Translations under genes and position numbers: made by a program | Notes under the pieces: generated by a model | What the model saw: only the letters and a program-made list of their open reading frames with translations | What the model was told of the DNA's origin: nothing | Databases searched by the model: none | Assembly: GCF_000380335.1 (NCBI RefSeq) | Contig: NC_021149.1 | Location: forward strand, 2,408,501 to 2,472,500 | Origin: Azotobacter vinelandii CA | Lineage (GTDB): Bacteria > Pseudomonadota > Gammaproteobacteria > Pseudomonadales > Pseudomonadaceae | Length of the DNA stretch: 64,000 nt | Direction: 5' to 3' | Part shown: positions 9,264-17,398 of the stretch, piece by piece | How positions within the stretch are numbered: the stretch's first letter is position 1 | Layout of the letters: each line of letters starts with the position of its first letter

Positions 9264-10990
9264 TTCTCTTCTTTCTTCATCCAGCCGCGGACGATCATGG
9301 CTACCAGGCGTGGGTCTTCCTTGGCCATCTCGCGCAGGCTCTGCAGGTTCTGTTCATAGATCGGCGACTTGCGCCGCAGGTCGCGCCGCTGGCTCTCCTC
9401 GGCGGCCAGGGCCGGTACCCGGGAGGCTTCGAGGGCGAGTTGCGCGGCTTCGGCGGCCTCGGCCCTGGCGCTGGCTTCGGCGGCCAGCTTCTCCCGGTGG
9501 CGGCGCTTCAGCGGGCGCAGCACCATCAGCCAGAGCAGCAGGGCGATGAAGGCCACCAGCAGGTAGCGCGACAGGCTGGTCGCCAGGTTGTAGAACTCCG
9601 GCGTCTTCCACCATTCCTGCTGGTCGACGACCAGGCTGTCGGCGAAGGGGCTGTTCATGATTTCCAGCTGGTCGCCGCGGGAGTCCGTGAAGCCCATGGC
9701 CTGGCGGACCAGACGGTCGATCCGCGCCAGTTCCTCCTGGCTCAGCGGCTCGCGGCTGGTCTGGCCGTCCTTGATCGCGTCGCGGTAGTTGACCACCACT
9801 GCGGCGGACAGGCGTTGCACGCTGCCGCGCCGGTACTGCACGTGCTCGACGCTGTGGTCGACCTCGTAGTTGGTCGTGTTGTCGCGGCTCAGCGTGGTGG
9901 GCGCCTTTTCCGCGGCCGCGGCGGCGGCCTGGCCGGTTCCCCCGGTGCCGGCGGCATTGCCGGTCTGTGTCGTTTCGTTCGCGGCGGGAGCGGGCGGCGG
10001 CGGTGGGTTCGGCGGGCTGTTGGTCAGCGCGCCGGGCACCCCGCGGGCCAGCTCGGTACCGCCGGACAGGTTCTCGGAGAGCTGCTGGCTGCGCACCGCC
10101 GCTTCGCCGGGCTGCTGGTTGGGGGCGTAGCGCTCGGCGGTCTGTTCGCGGCTGGCGAAGTCGATCTGCGCGACCACCTGGGCGCGGACGTTCTGCGCGC
10201 CGAGGATCGGCGCGAGGATGTTCTCGATGCGCCGCTGGTAGGAGCGTTCCACCTCGTCGATATAGTCCAGTTGGGTGCCGTCGAGGTCGCGGGCGCCGCC
10301 CTGCCGGGAGAGCAGGCGGCCGTTCTGGTCGACCACGGTGACCGCGTCGATGGAAAGCCCCGGTACACTGGAGGAGACCAGGTGGGCGATGGCGTTGACC
10401 TGACTCTCGCCCAGTTCGCGGCCCGGTTGCAGGTTGAGCACCACCGAGGCGCGCGCCGGCTCGCGCTCGCGGACGAACACCGACTGCTTGGCCATGGCCA
10501 GGTGCACGCGGGCCCGCGAAACCGGGCCGAGCGATTCGATGGAGCGTGCCAGTTCGCCTTCCAGGCCGCGCTGGAAGTTGATCTGTTCGGCGAACTGGCT
10601 GACGCCGAAGGCCTGTTTGTCGAGCAGCTCGAAACCGACGTTGCCGCCCTGCGGCAGGCCCTGCTCGGCCAGTTGCAGACGCAGGGTGTGCAACTGGTCG
10701 GCCGGCACCAGCAGGCTGTGGCCGCCTTCGCTCAGGCGATAGGGAATGGCGCGCCTGTCCAGCTCGCCGATGATCCTTCCGCCGTCGGCCTCGTCGAGGT
10801 TGGCGAACAAGACCCGGTACTCGGGCTCGCGGGCCCAGAGCAGCAGGGCGGCGACGACCGCCACCACCGCCGCGCCGGCCAGCATCAGCGGCAGCAGCGG
10901 CTGGCTGCGCATCGGTGCGACCAGGCGTTCGACGAGGGGCGGGGCGGGAGTGGCGAGCGCGGTGCCCGGTCCGGCAACCGCGTTACTCAC
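9260..10990 (-). CDS. fliF: Flagellar MS-ring protein FliF
   Basis: Forms the membrane and supramembrane ring on which the whole basal body is built. It has 576 residues with two transmembrane helices (about 38-57, LMLAGAAVVAVVAALLLW, and near 445-465, YLLVAFIALLLWLMVLRPL). The periplasmic ring-building region contains LPQGGNVGFELLDKQAFGVS. A Pro-rich linker (PPNPPPPPAPA) precedes the second helix. The C-terminus that binds FliG is present. The GTG start at 10990 is chosen because GGAGA lies just upstream and it gives a normal N-terminus. First gene of the leftward operon fliFGHIJK. Confidence 0.96.
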   Translation of the reverse strand: MSNAVAGPGTALATPAPPLVERLVAPMRSQPLLPLMLAGAAVVAVVAALLLWAREPEYRVLFANLDEADGGRIIGELDRRAIPYRLSEGGHSLLVPADQLHTLRLQLAEQGLPQGGNVGFELLDKQAFGVSQFAEQINFQRGLEGELARSIESLGPVSRARVHLAMAKQSVFVREREPARASVVLNLQPGRELGESQVNAIAHLVSSSVPGLSIDAVTVVDQNGRLLSRQGGARDLDGTQLDYIDEVERSYQRRIENILAPILGAQNVRAQVVAQIDFASREQTAERYAPNQQPGEAAVRSQQLSENLSGGTELARGVPGALTNSPPNPPPPPAPAANETTQTGNAAGTGGTGQAAAAAAEKAPTTLSRDNTTNYEVDHSVEHVQYRRGSVQRLSAAVVVNYRDAIKDGQTSREPLSQEELARIDRLVRQAMGFTDSRGDQLEIMNSPFADSLVVDQQEWWKTPEFYNLATSLSRYLLVAFIALLLWLMVLRPLKRRHREKLAAEASARAEAAEAAQLALEASRVPALAAEESQRRDLRRKSPIYEQNLQSLREMAKEDPRLVAMIVRGWMKKEEK

Positions 10991-11137
10991 AAGCGTCTCC
11001 GGCAAAAGGCTGGGGCGATAGGAAAAGCATGGGGAAATCCGGTTCCTGGGGATAGGTTGCACGCATCCGGATCGGCCGGCAGCGCAAGTGCGCGCGGCTG
11101 ATTTGGGACGAAGGTCATTATCCGGGGCGGCCCTGTG

Positions 11138-11168
11138 CCTAAAGGTTCAAAAAGCCATGGCTTTTAGG
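11138..11168. promoter_or_regulatory. Palindrome in the divergent fliF-fliE promoter region (possible FlhDC operator)
   Basis: Between the divergent fliF and fliE starts (10991-11252) lies a perfect 16-base palindrome at 11150-11165, AAAAGCCATGGCTTTT, flanked by outer arms CCTAAA (11138-11143) and TTTAGG (11163-11168). FlhDC of enteric bacteria binds imperfect inverted repeats upstream of fliF- and fliE-type class 2 operons, so this is the best candidate operator here. The match to the enteric box was not computed; the assignment is an inference from position and symmetry. Confidence 0.4.
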
Positions 11169-11252
11169 GCCAATTGGCTGCTTGCCCGGTCGGTCCGCGT
11201 TGATAGGCTTGCAATCGTCGAACGCCCGTCCATTTTTCTTGCAGGCTTGTCC

Positions 11253-11579
11253 ATGAGTTCGCCCGCCATCCAGTCCGCCCTGCAGCAGATGCAGATCCTC
11301 GCCGGCCAGGCCGCCGGCGCTTCCGCTCCGGGCCCGCAGCCGGCCGAGCTCGCGCCGGGGAGTTTCGCCGGCGAGCTGCGCGCGGCGATCCACCGGATCA
11401 ACCACCTGCAGCAGACCGCCAGCGACAGCTCCGACGCCTTCCAGGCCGGCGAGCCGGGGGTTGCCCTGAACGACGTGATGGTGGACATGCAGAAGGCCAG
11501 CGTGGCCTTCCAGATGGGCGTGCAGGTGCGCAACCGGCTGGTCAGCGCCTACAAGGAAGTGATGAACATGCAGATCTGA
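11253..11579 (+). CDS. fliE: Flagellar hook-basal body protein FliE
   Basis: Junction protein connecting the MS-ring to the rod, the first substrate exported. It has 108 residues. The C-terminal half carries the family signature: [20 protein letters not shown] followed by [23 protein letters not shown]. The ATG at 11253 is chosen because it gives the correct length; the upstream in-frame extension has no family character. It is divergent from fliF and followed, after a gap with its own promoter, by fliD. Confidence 0.95.
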   Translation: MSSPAIQSALQQMQILAGQAAGASAPGPQPAELAPGSFAGELRAAIHRINHLQQTASDSSDAFQAGEPGVALNDVMVDMQKASVAFQMGVQVRNRLVSAYKEVMNMQI

Positions 11580-11597
11580 AACGCTGCCGGTGGTCGC

Positions 11598-11624
11598 TAA
11601 AGTCCTGGTCGGCGAGGCCGATAT
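11598..11624 (+). promoter_or_regulatory. Sigma-28 (FliA) promoter of fliD
   Basis: TAAAGTCC (11598-11605), an 11-base spacer, then GCCGATAT (11617-11624). This matches the sigma-28 consensus TAAAGTTT-N11-GCCGATAA at 13 of 16 positions with the exact spacing. It lies 85 bases before fliD, so the cap, FliS and FliT genes are probably expressed as late (class 3) genes. Confidence 0.85.
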
Positions 11625-11708
11625 ACCTAGAGCAGAAAACGACATCGGCAATCGCGCGACCGTCCACTCCGCGGACCACCGCGCCGTTTCATAAGGACTG
11701 ACACTGAC

Positions 11709-13046
11709 ATGGCTACCATCTCGTCACTGGGCGTCGGCTCGGGACTCGACCTCACCGGGCTGCTCGATCAGCTCGAATCCGCCGAGCGCCAGAAACTCAC
11801 CGTCATCACCAACCAGCAAAGCGTCATTTCCAGCAAGATTTCCGCTTTCGGCAGCCTGCAGAGCGTCCTGACCAGCCTGCAGGGCACGGTCGAGACGCTG
11901 GCCACGGCCTCCACCTACCAGGGCCAGACCAGCAGCATCAGCGGCAGCGGCGTGGCCGTGGCGGTGACCGCCGATGCCGTGCCGGGCAGCTACCAGGTGC
12001 AGGTGAGCCAGCTCGCCCAGGCGCACAGCCTGGCCAGCAGCGGTGTGGCCGACAAGACCGCCGCCGCGGCGACCGGCACCCTGACCATCCAGAGCGGCGA
12101 CGAGACCCTGGAGATCGAACTGAGCGAGGGCAGCAATTCCCTGGAGGACATCCGCGACGCCATCAATGCCGGGGATGGCGGCGTCACCGCCTCGCTGGTC
12201 AACGACGGCAGCGGCACGCCCTGGCGCCTGGTGCTGACCGCCAAGGCCACCGGCACCGAGGCGGAGATCTCGGTCGGCGGTTCCGCGGCCGCCGCGCTGG
12301 GCTTCACCACGACCACGGAGGCCAAGGATGCCCAACTGACCGTCAACGGCATCGCCATCACCAGCCAGGGCAATACCGTCGAGGGCGCCCTGCAGGGGGT
12401 GACCCTGACCCTTTCCGCCACCGGCGACGCGCAGACCCTGACCGTCAAGCGCGACACCGGCTCGATCAAGACGGCCATCAACAGCTTCGTCAGCGCCTAT
12501 AACGCCCTGGACAGCGTCGCCGACAGCCTCACCTCCTACGATTCCGACAGCGGCGACGCCGGTGTCCTGCTCGGCGACTCGACCCTGCGCGGCGTGCAGA
12601 GCAAGTTGCGCCAGGCGATCACCGGCGGACTCGACGAGGGCACCTATCGCTACCTGTCGGACCTGGGGATCTCGCTGCAGCTCGACGGTACCCTGAAGGT
12701 CGACGACAGCAAGCTGAGCGAGGCGCTCGAAGGCGACCTGACGGATATCCAGGCGCTGTTCGTCGGTACCGACGAACAGCCGGGGCTGGCCGCCGGGCTG
12801 GGCGATTCGCTGGACGCCATTCTCGACGAGGACGGCGCGCTCAGCTCGGCCATCGAGGGCCTGGAGTCGCGCAACGAGGCGCTCGGCGAGCGCTACACGC
12901 GCATGGAAAGCAGCATCGAGACGCTCATGGCGCGCTATACCGAGCAGTTCTCGGCGCTCGATACGCTGATCGCCCAGATGAACTCGACCAGCAGCTATCT
13001 GACCCAGCAGTTCGACGCCCTGAACGCCATGCTGAGCGATTCATAG
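11709..13046 (+). CDS. fliD: Flagellar filament cap protein FliD (HAP2)
   Basis: Pentameric cap at the filament tip that folds flagellin into place. It has 445 residues. The N-terminus matches FliD (ATISSLGVGSGLDLTGLLDQ) and the C-terminal coiled coil is present (SSIETLMARYTEQFSALDTL, then MNSTSSYLTQQFDALNAML). The centre is Thr/Ser/Gly-rich, as usual for exported filament proteins. It is first in a likely operon with fliS and fliT, behind a sigma-28 promoter at 11598-11624. Confidence 0.97.
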   Translation: MATISSLGVGSGLDLTGLLDQLESAERQKLTVITNQQSVISSKISAFGSLQSVLTSLQGTVETLATASTYQGQTSSISGSGVAVAVTADAVPGSYQVQVSQLAQAHSLASSGVADKTAAAATGTLTIQSGDETLEIELSEGSNSLEDIRDAINAGDGGVTASLVNDGSGTPWRLVLTAKATGTEAEISVGGSAAAALGFTTTTEAKDAQLTVNGIAITSQGNTVEGALQGVTLTLSATGDAQTLTVKRDTGSIKTAINSFVSAYNALDSVADSLTSYDSDSGDAGVLLGDSTLRGVQSKLRQAITGGLDEGTYRYLSDLGISLQLDGTLKVDDSKLSEALEGDLTDIQALFVGTDEQPGLAAGLGDSLDAILDEDGALSSAIEGLESRNEALGERYTRMESSIETLMARYTEQFSALDTLIAQMNSTSSYLTQQFDALNAMLSDS

Positions 13047-13074
13047 ATCCATAAGAAATGAAGGGGAGGTGGAC

Positions 13075-13473
13075 ATGACCGTCATGCGCGGGGCCAGTGC
13101 CTATGCCAGGGTGGGGGTGGAGAGCGGGGTCATGTCGGCCTCTCCCCACCAGTTGATCGTGATGCTGTTCGATGGTGTCCAGGCGGCGATCCGTACGGCC
13201 CGGTTGCACATGCAGGCAGGCAACGTCGCGGAGAAGGGCAAGGCCATTTCCAAGGCGCTCGATATCGTCAACATGGGCCTCTCCGCCGCGCTGGACCACG
13301 AGCGCGGCGGCGAACTGGCCGGACGCCTGGAGCAGCTCTACGCCTACGTGTCGCGGCTGCTGCTGCGCGCCAACCTGCACGACGACGAGCGCAGCCTGGA
13401 CGAGGCCGCCGCCCTGCTGGAGGAGATCGGTTCCGCCTGGCGCGAGATCGGCCCCCAGGCGGGGGGAGGCTGA
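13075..13473 (+). CDS. fliS: Flagellin export chaperone FliS
   Basis: Four-helix cytoplasmic chaperone that binds the flagellin C-terminus and prevents early polymerisation. It has 132 residues with the family features: an Ala/Tyr-containing N-terminus (GASAYARVGVESGVMSASPH), QLIVMLFDGVQAAIRTAR and ALDIVNMGLSAALDHERGGE. The ATG at 13075 follows the strong ribosome site AAGGGGAGG (13061-13069). It is 28 bases after fliD and 2 bases before fliT. Confidence 0.97.
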   Translation: MTVMRGASAYARVGVESGVMSASPHQLIVMLFDGVQAAIRTARLHMQAGNVAEKGKAISKALDIVNMGLSAALDHERGGELAGRLEQLYAYVSRLLLRANLHDDERSLDEAAALLEEIGSAWREIGPQAGGG

Positions 13474-13475
13474 GC

Positions 13476-13859
13476 ATGGGCGAGGGGCGGCAACTCATCG
13501 ACTCCTACGAGCAGCTTCTGCTGCAGTCGCAAAGCATGCTGGAACTGGCCCGCCGCGGCGACTGGACGACCCTGCTGCAGGAGAAATCCTGCGGCCTGAT
13601 CGATGCCGAGCGGCTGCAGCAACTGGAGGCCGGAGTTTCGCTCGGGCGACAGGAGCGACTGCGCAAGGCCGAGCTGCTGAAGCAGATCCTGGCGCTGGAT
13701 GCGGAGATCCGCACGCATCTGCTGGCGCGCCGCGATGAACTCGTCCTGCTGATGCGCAACTCGCGCCGCCAGCGCGAGCTGAACCGCGCCTACCGTCCCG
13801 CCGTGGACTCGTCGATCGTGTACAGGATCGCCGACCGCTCCGACAAAGGTTCGCCGTGA
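13476..13859 (+). CDS. fliT: FliT-like flagellar chaperone
   Basis: Probable chaperone for the cap protein FliD; in enteric bacteria FliT also binds FlhDC and lowers its activity. It has 127 residues, is mostly helical and charged, with no membrane segment. Sequence motifs are weak (SQSMLELARRGDWTTLLQEK, where the Trp-containing helix fits FliT). The assignment rests on the fliD-fliS-fliT order and length. It overlaps the next gene by 4 bases. Confidence 0.8.
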   Translation: MGEGRQLIDSYEQLLLQSQSMLELARRGDWTTLLQEKSCGLIDAERLQQLEAGVSLGRQERLRKAELLKQILALDAEIRTHLLARRDELVLLMRNSRRQRELNRAYRPAVDSSIVYRIADRSDKGSP

Positions 13860-14956
13860 GCGGAATCACGCCGCTGCTCGACACCCTGCTGCACCAGGTG
13901 CTGGGCAAGCCGGTCGATCTGCCGGTGGAGAAACCGGCGAATCGACCGGTGGAGCCGGTAGTGCCCGGCGAGGCGGTGCGCGCGCTGGACGAGGATGCGC
14001 GCCTGGATGCGCGGGTCGCCCGTTCGCCGGCGGCGCCGCTCGAAACGCCGCGCCAGGACGAACGGGCGGCCGCGCGCCGGGCGCCCGCGGCGGGGCCGGA
14101 TTCCGCCGCGATCCGCCTCAGTCCGGCGGCGCGTGCCATCGCCGACGCGCTGCTTCGGCAGCCGGAGCGGCCGGCGGCGATCGCCCCGGCCGCGCCCTTG
14201 CTGCCCGCCGGCACTTCCGCTCCGGCCGCCGCGCTGCTCGCCGGCCTGCTCCGGCAGAGCATCGGCGAAAGCGGGCTGTTTTACGAGGCGCACTTGGCGC
14301 GCTGGTATCGCGGCGAATTGCCGCTGCAGGCGCTGGCGCGCGAGCCGCAGATGGCTGGCTGGCAGCCGCCGACGGAAGCCCCGCCGTCCCCACCGCGCCC
14401 CGGCGTCGAGGCGGCGCCTGCCGTACTGCCGGCGCCCGCCGCGGCGGATGCCGCGGCCGCCGACGAACAGCCACCCGCCACGGCGCCGCCCGCCGCGTCC
14501 GGGGAGGCTACGCGCCACGGGCCGGCACTGGAGCCCGAGCAGGCGCAGGGTCTGGTCCGGCAGCAACTGGAGCTGCTGGCCAATCCGTCGCTGCGCTGGC
14601 AGGGCGAGGTCTGGCCAGGCCTGTTCATGTCCCTGTCCCTGCAGGCGCCGGAGGCGCAGCGGCGGGGTTCGTCGCGTCCGGGCGAGGGCGGTGCGGGCGG
14701 CGAGGGCGGCGTGGAAGAGGAGCGCTGGAGCCTGCGGCTCGACCTGCGCTTGCCCGACCAGGGCGATCTGCAGGTGGAGGCCTGGCTGGACGCGCGGTCC
14801 CTGTCGCTGACCCTGAGCAGCGACTCGCCGGCCGTGCTGGAATATTTCGCGCGCGATGGCGAGCGCTTGCGCGAGCGCATCGCGGAATGCTTCCCAGGCG
14901 AGATCGCCCTGCGCTGCGTCGATGCGCGCCGGAGCGCGGAGGCAGCCGATGGATGA
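13856..14956 (+). CDS. FliK-like hook-length-control-domain protein
   Basis: 366 residues. The first 230 are Ala/Pro/Arg-rich low complexity. The last 130 resemble the C-terminal FliK hook-control fold: WSLRLDLRLPDQGDLQVEAW followed by LSLTLSSDSPAVLEYFARDG and a terminal helix (LRERIAECFPGEIALRCVDA). It overlaps fliT and the FlhB-like gene at 14949, and such FliK-like/FlhB-like pairs occur in other gammaproteobacterial flagellar loci. Its exact role is not established. It is distinct from the canonical fliK at 4267-5652. Confidence 0.75.
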   Translation: MSGITPLLDTLLHQVLGKPVDLPVEKPANRPVEPVVPGEAVRALDEDARLDARVARSPAAPLETPRQDERAAARRAPAAGPDSAAIRLSPAARAIADALLRQPERPAAIAPAAPLLPAGTSAPAAALLAGLLRQSIGESGLFYEAHLARWYRGELPLQALAREPQMAGWQPPTEAPPSPPRPGVEAAPAVLPAPAAADAAAADEQPPATAPPAASGEATRHGPALEPEQAQGLVRQQLELLANPSLRWQGEVWPGLFMSLSLQAPEAQRRGSSRPGEGGAGGEGGVEEERWSLRLDLRLPDQGDLQVEAWLDARSLSLTLSSDSPAVLEYFARDGERLRERIAECFPGEIALRCVDARRSAEAADG

Positions 14957-15233
14957 GGCGCGCGGCGAACGCCGCCAGGCGCTGGCGCTGAGCTACGCGG
15001 AAGGCGACGCGGCGCCGCGGGTGGTGGCCAAGGGATATGGCCGGCTGGCCGAGCGCATCGTCGCCGAGGCGCACCGCCAGGGCGTTCCGGTGCATGCCGC
15101 GCCGGAACTGGTGGGCCTGCTCATGCAGGTGGATCTGGATGCGCAGATTCCGCCGCAGCTCTACCAGGTGGTGGCCGAACTGCTGGTCTGGGCCTACGGC
15201 CTCGAGGCGAATCGCCGCGCGCCCATCGACTGA
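14949..15233 (+). CDS. Small FlhB C-terminal-domain-like protein
   Basis: 94 residues resembling only the cytoplasmic C-terminal domain of the export switch FlhB (FlhB-CC), without membrane helices: ALALSYAEGDAAPRVVAKGY, then ERIVAEAHRQGVPVHAAPEL. In FlhB the equivalent site contains the self-cleaving NPTH; here that place reads as the short sequence SYAEGD, so autocleavage is not expected. It may take over or modulate the substrate switch. The start overlaps the FliK-like gene. The true flhB is not in the window. Confidence 0.8.
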   Translation: MDEARGERRQALALSYAEGDAAPRVVAKGYGRLAERIVAEAHRQGVPVHAAPELVGLLMQVDLDAQIPPQLYQVVAELLVWAYGLEANRRAPID

Positions 15234-15461
15234 GGGAGCGGAAGCCTCTCGTCCCCGCTGCTCCTACGACTTTCCGCGAGTCCGCCAGAGCGGATACAAC
15301 GATCCCATGATAAAGTTCAAAAAATGATGCTCGAAAAGCTCATTTTTTTTGACGCTGTTCACGATTTACGTGCCAACCATTTCTAACATGACGTTTTTTT
15401 AGGAAATCTTCATGGGCGTTCCGGGTCCGGGGTGCTTGTCGTTGGAGTTACAGGAGTACCA
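15234..15461. promoter_or_regulatory. flhDC upstream region
   Basis: A 228-base, locally AT-rich gap before flhD. Beyond the terminator at 15319-15350 it holds several T-tracts (15391-15400) and a GGAG-type ribosome site just before the flhD start. In A. vinelandii flhDC is reported to be repressed through AlgU and the Fnr-like CydR, so their targets would lie here, but I cannot assign a site with confidence. Confidence 0.45.
15319..15350 (+). terminator. Rho-independent terminator after the fliD operon
   Basis: A hairpin with an A-run, the paired arms ATGA(T)GCT and AGCTCAT around a short CGAA loop, and a run of eight T (15343-15350). It lies 86 bases after the FlhB-like stop and about 110 bases before flhD. 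The flanking A and T runs could let it work on both strands. Confidence 0.65.
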
Positions 15462-15797
15462 ATGGTTGTCGATACCCTCATCGAAGAGATTCAGGATTTG
15501 AATCTCACCTATCTGCTGCTGGTGCAGCGGTTACTACGCAAGGATCGCGCTACCGCCATTTTCCGCTTGAAGCTGAGCGACGAGATGGCCGACCTGCTGG
15601 CGGGGTTATCGAGTAAGCAACTGGCGCAGCTGGCGCGCATCAATCAATTGATCTGCAGGCCGGGCTTCGAGGATGCCGGGCAGTTGACGAAGGTCTTGAA
15701 CAATTCACGCGAGCCGGGGCTGGCGCGGCTGCACGCCTCCTTGCTGATGGTTTCCGTCGATCATGCGGCGGGACGGGCGAGGACTGTCGAGCCATGA
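15462..15797 (+). CDS. flhD: Flagellar master regulator FlhD
   Basis: One half of the FlhD4C2 activator that switches on class 2 flagellar operons with sigma-70. It has 111 residues, normal length, with the family segments [20 protein letters not shown] and [20 protein letters not shown]. The ATG at 15462 follows CAGGAG and is preferred over an in-frame start 30 bases upstream. It overlaps flhC by 4 bases. FlhDC control is rare in pseudomonads but documented in Azotobacter. Confidence 0.95.
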   Translation: MVVDTLIEEIQDLNLTYLLLVQRLLRKDRATAIFRLKLSDEMADLLAGLSSKQLAQLARINQLICRPGFEDAGQLTKVLNNSREPGLARLHASLLMVSVDHAAGRARTVEP

Positions 15798-16375
15798 CGG
15801 AAAAGAGTCTGCTGAACGAAATGATGCAGGTGCAACTGGCCATCGAATTGATCGAGCTGGGCGCCCGCCTGCAGGTGCTGGAAACCGAGACCGATCTCAG
15901 CCGGGGCCGGCTGATCCGTCTGTACAAGGAGTTGCGAGGCGTATCGCCGCCGAAGGGCATGCTGCCCTTTTCCACCGATTGGTTCGTGACCTGGCTGCCG
16001 AACATCCATTCCTCGCTGTTCTACGGGATCTATCGCAACCTGAAGGAGCGATGCGGCTGCGAGCGGATGGAGGCCTTCGTCAAGGCTTTCCGGCTCTATC
16101 TGGAGCAGGTGGGCCTGGATGACGCCGAATTCGTCCTCGGCCTGACCCGGGCCTGGACGCTGGTGCGTTTCTTCGAGAGCGGCATGCTCGAGATGGTCCG
16201 CTGCACCTGTTGCGGCGGAGAGTTCGTGGCCCATGCCCATGCGCCGGCCCGGGACTTCGTCTGCGGCATCTGCCAGCCGCCGTCGCGCGCCGGCAAGACG
16301 CGCAAGCGGCGGGAGATCGAGTTGCTGGCGGCGGCCGCCGGTCCCATGCTGCCGGGAGCCTGCGCCGAGGGCTGA
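15794..16375 (+). CDS. flhC: Flagellar master regulator FlhC
   Basis: DNA-binding partner of FlhD. It has 193 residues. The N-terminal helical region ([20 protein letters not shown]) and the [20 protein letters not shown] motif are typical. The C-terminal zinc site is present with four Cys: a CTCC cluster and a CGIC pair about 20 residues later (residues near 138-162). It overlaps flhD and ends 147 bases before motA. Confidence 0.96.
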   Translation: MTEKSLLNEMMQVQLAIELIELGARLQVLETETDLSRGRLIRLYKELRGVSPPKGMLPFSTDWFVTWLPNIHSSLFYGIYRNLKERCGCERMEAFVKAFRLYLEQVGLDDAEFVLGLTRAWTLVRFFESGMLEMVRCTCCGGEFVAHAHAPARDFVCGICQPPSRAGKTRKRREIELLAAAAGPMLPGACAEG

Positions 16376-16461
16376 GCGCGGCAGCCTCCTTCCCGCCACT
16401 CGAAGCCTCCCGCTTCCGCCGGTCCCGGATCACCGGGGCCGGCAAAGTTTTTCGATCGCCC

Positions 16462-16488
16462 TCAAGCCGAGTTCATTCCTGCCGATAT
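16462..16488 (+). promoter_or_regulatory. Sigma-28 promoter of motA
   Basis: TCAAGCCG (16462-16469), an 11-base spacer and GCCGATAT (16481-16488). The -10 is one base off the sigma-28 consensus; the -35 keeps four of eight positions. It is 34 bases before the motA GTG, consistent with late expression of motAB-cheAW. Confidence 0.7.
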
Positions 16489-16522
16489 CCCGGATACCGC
16501 TTTATTCTGGAAGGACGCGCCT

Positions 16523-17398
16523 GTGCTGATCGCTCTGGGTCTCATCGTTGTCATGCTCTCGGTCTTCGGCGGCTATGCGCTGTCCGGCGGCAGCCTGGGG
16601 CCGCTGTACCAGCCGCTCGAACTGCTGATCATCGGCGGCGCCGCGCTCGGCGCCTTCATCGCCGCCAACAACGGCAAGATCATCAAGGCGACCCTGGGGG
16701 CCTTCTCCCGCCTGCGGCGCACCAACAGCTACGACAAGGCGCTTTACCTGGAGCTGATGTCGCTGCTCTACAACCTGCTGAGCAAGGCCCGGCGCGAAGG
16801 CATGCTGGCCATCGAGAAAGAGATCGAGAATCCGGCCGAAAGCGCGCTGTTCGGCGAATGCCCCAAGGTCGTCCAGGACCCGATGATCGTCACTTTCCTC
16901 ACCGACTATCTGCGCCTGATGATCAGCGGCAACATGGCCGCCCACGAACTCGACGAACTGATGGTCCACGAGATCGAGGAGTTCGAGCACGAGGCGCACC
17001 TGCCGGTGGACGCGCTGACCAAGGTCAGCGATGCCCTGCCGGCCTTCGGCATCGTCGCCGCGGTGATGGGCGTGGTGAAGGCGCTGAGCATGGCCGACGC
17101 CGGCCCCGATGAAATGGGACTGATGATCGCCCACGCGCTGGTCGGCACCTTCCTCGGCATCCTGCTCGCCTACGGGGTCGTCGCGCCGGCCGCCAGCCGC
17201 ATCGACCGCCAGGTCGGCGAGGCGGTGAAGATGCTCCAGTGCATGCGCGTCACCCTGCTCGCCAGCCTCAACGGCTATGCCCCGCAACTGGCCGTGGAGT
17301 TCGGTCGCAAGGCCCTGCATAGCGCCGAGCGGCCCTCGGCCGGCGAACTCGAGGAGCATGTGCGCAACGGCAAGGGCGCCGGAGCCGGCAACGCATGA
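16523..17398 (+). CDS. motA: Flagellar motor stator protein MotA
   Basis: Proton-channel stator subunit that pushes on FliG. It has 291 residues with four membrane segments: two near the N-terminus (ALGLIVVMLSVFGGYALSGG, LLIIGGAALGAFIAANNGK) and two near 160-225 (DALPAFGIVAAVMGVVKALS, LVGTFLGILLAYGVVAPAA), the last with the conserved Pro residues. The cytoplasmic loop carries the Arg/Glu residues used against FliG. The start is the GTG at 16523, with GGAAGGA upstream. It overlaps motB by 4 bases. Confidence 0.97.
   Translation: MLIALGLIVVMLSVFGGYALSGGSLGPLYQPLELLIIGGAALGAFIAANNGKIIKATLGAFSRLRRTNSYDKALYLELMSLLYNLLSKARREGMLAIEKEIENPAESALFGECPKVVQDPMIVTFLTDYLRLMISGNMAAHELDELMVHEIEEFEHEAHLPVDALTKVSDALPAFGIVAAVMGVVKALSMADAGPDEMGLMIAHALVGTFLGILLAYGVVAPAASRIDRQVGEAVKMLQCMRVTLLASLNGYAPQLAVEFGRKALHSAERPSAGELEEHVRNGKGAGAGNA

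Noticed and set aside
16441-16450. CAAAGTTT at 16443-16450 as a sigma-28 -35 box for motA
   Set aside because: No GCCGATAA-like -10 lies at the required spacing; the pair at 16462-16488 fits better.
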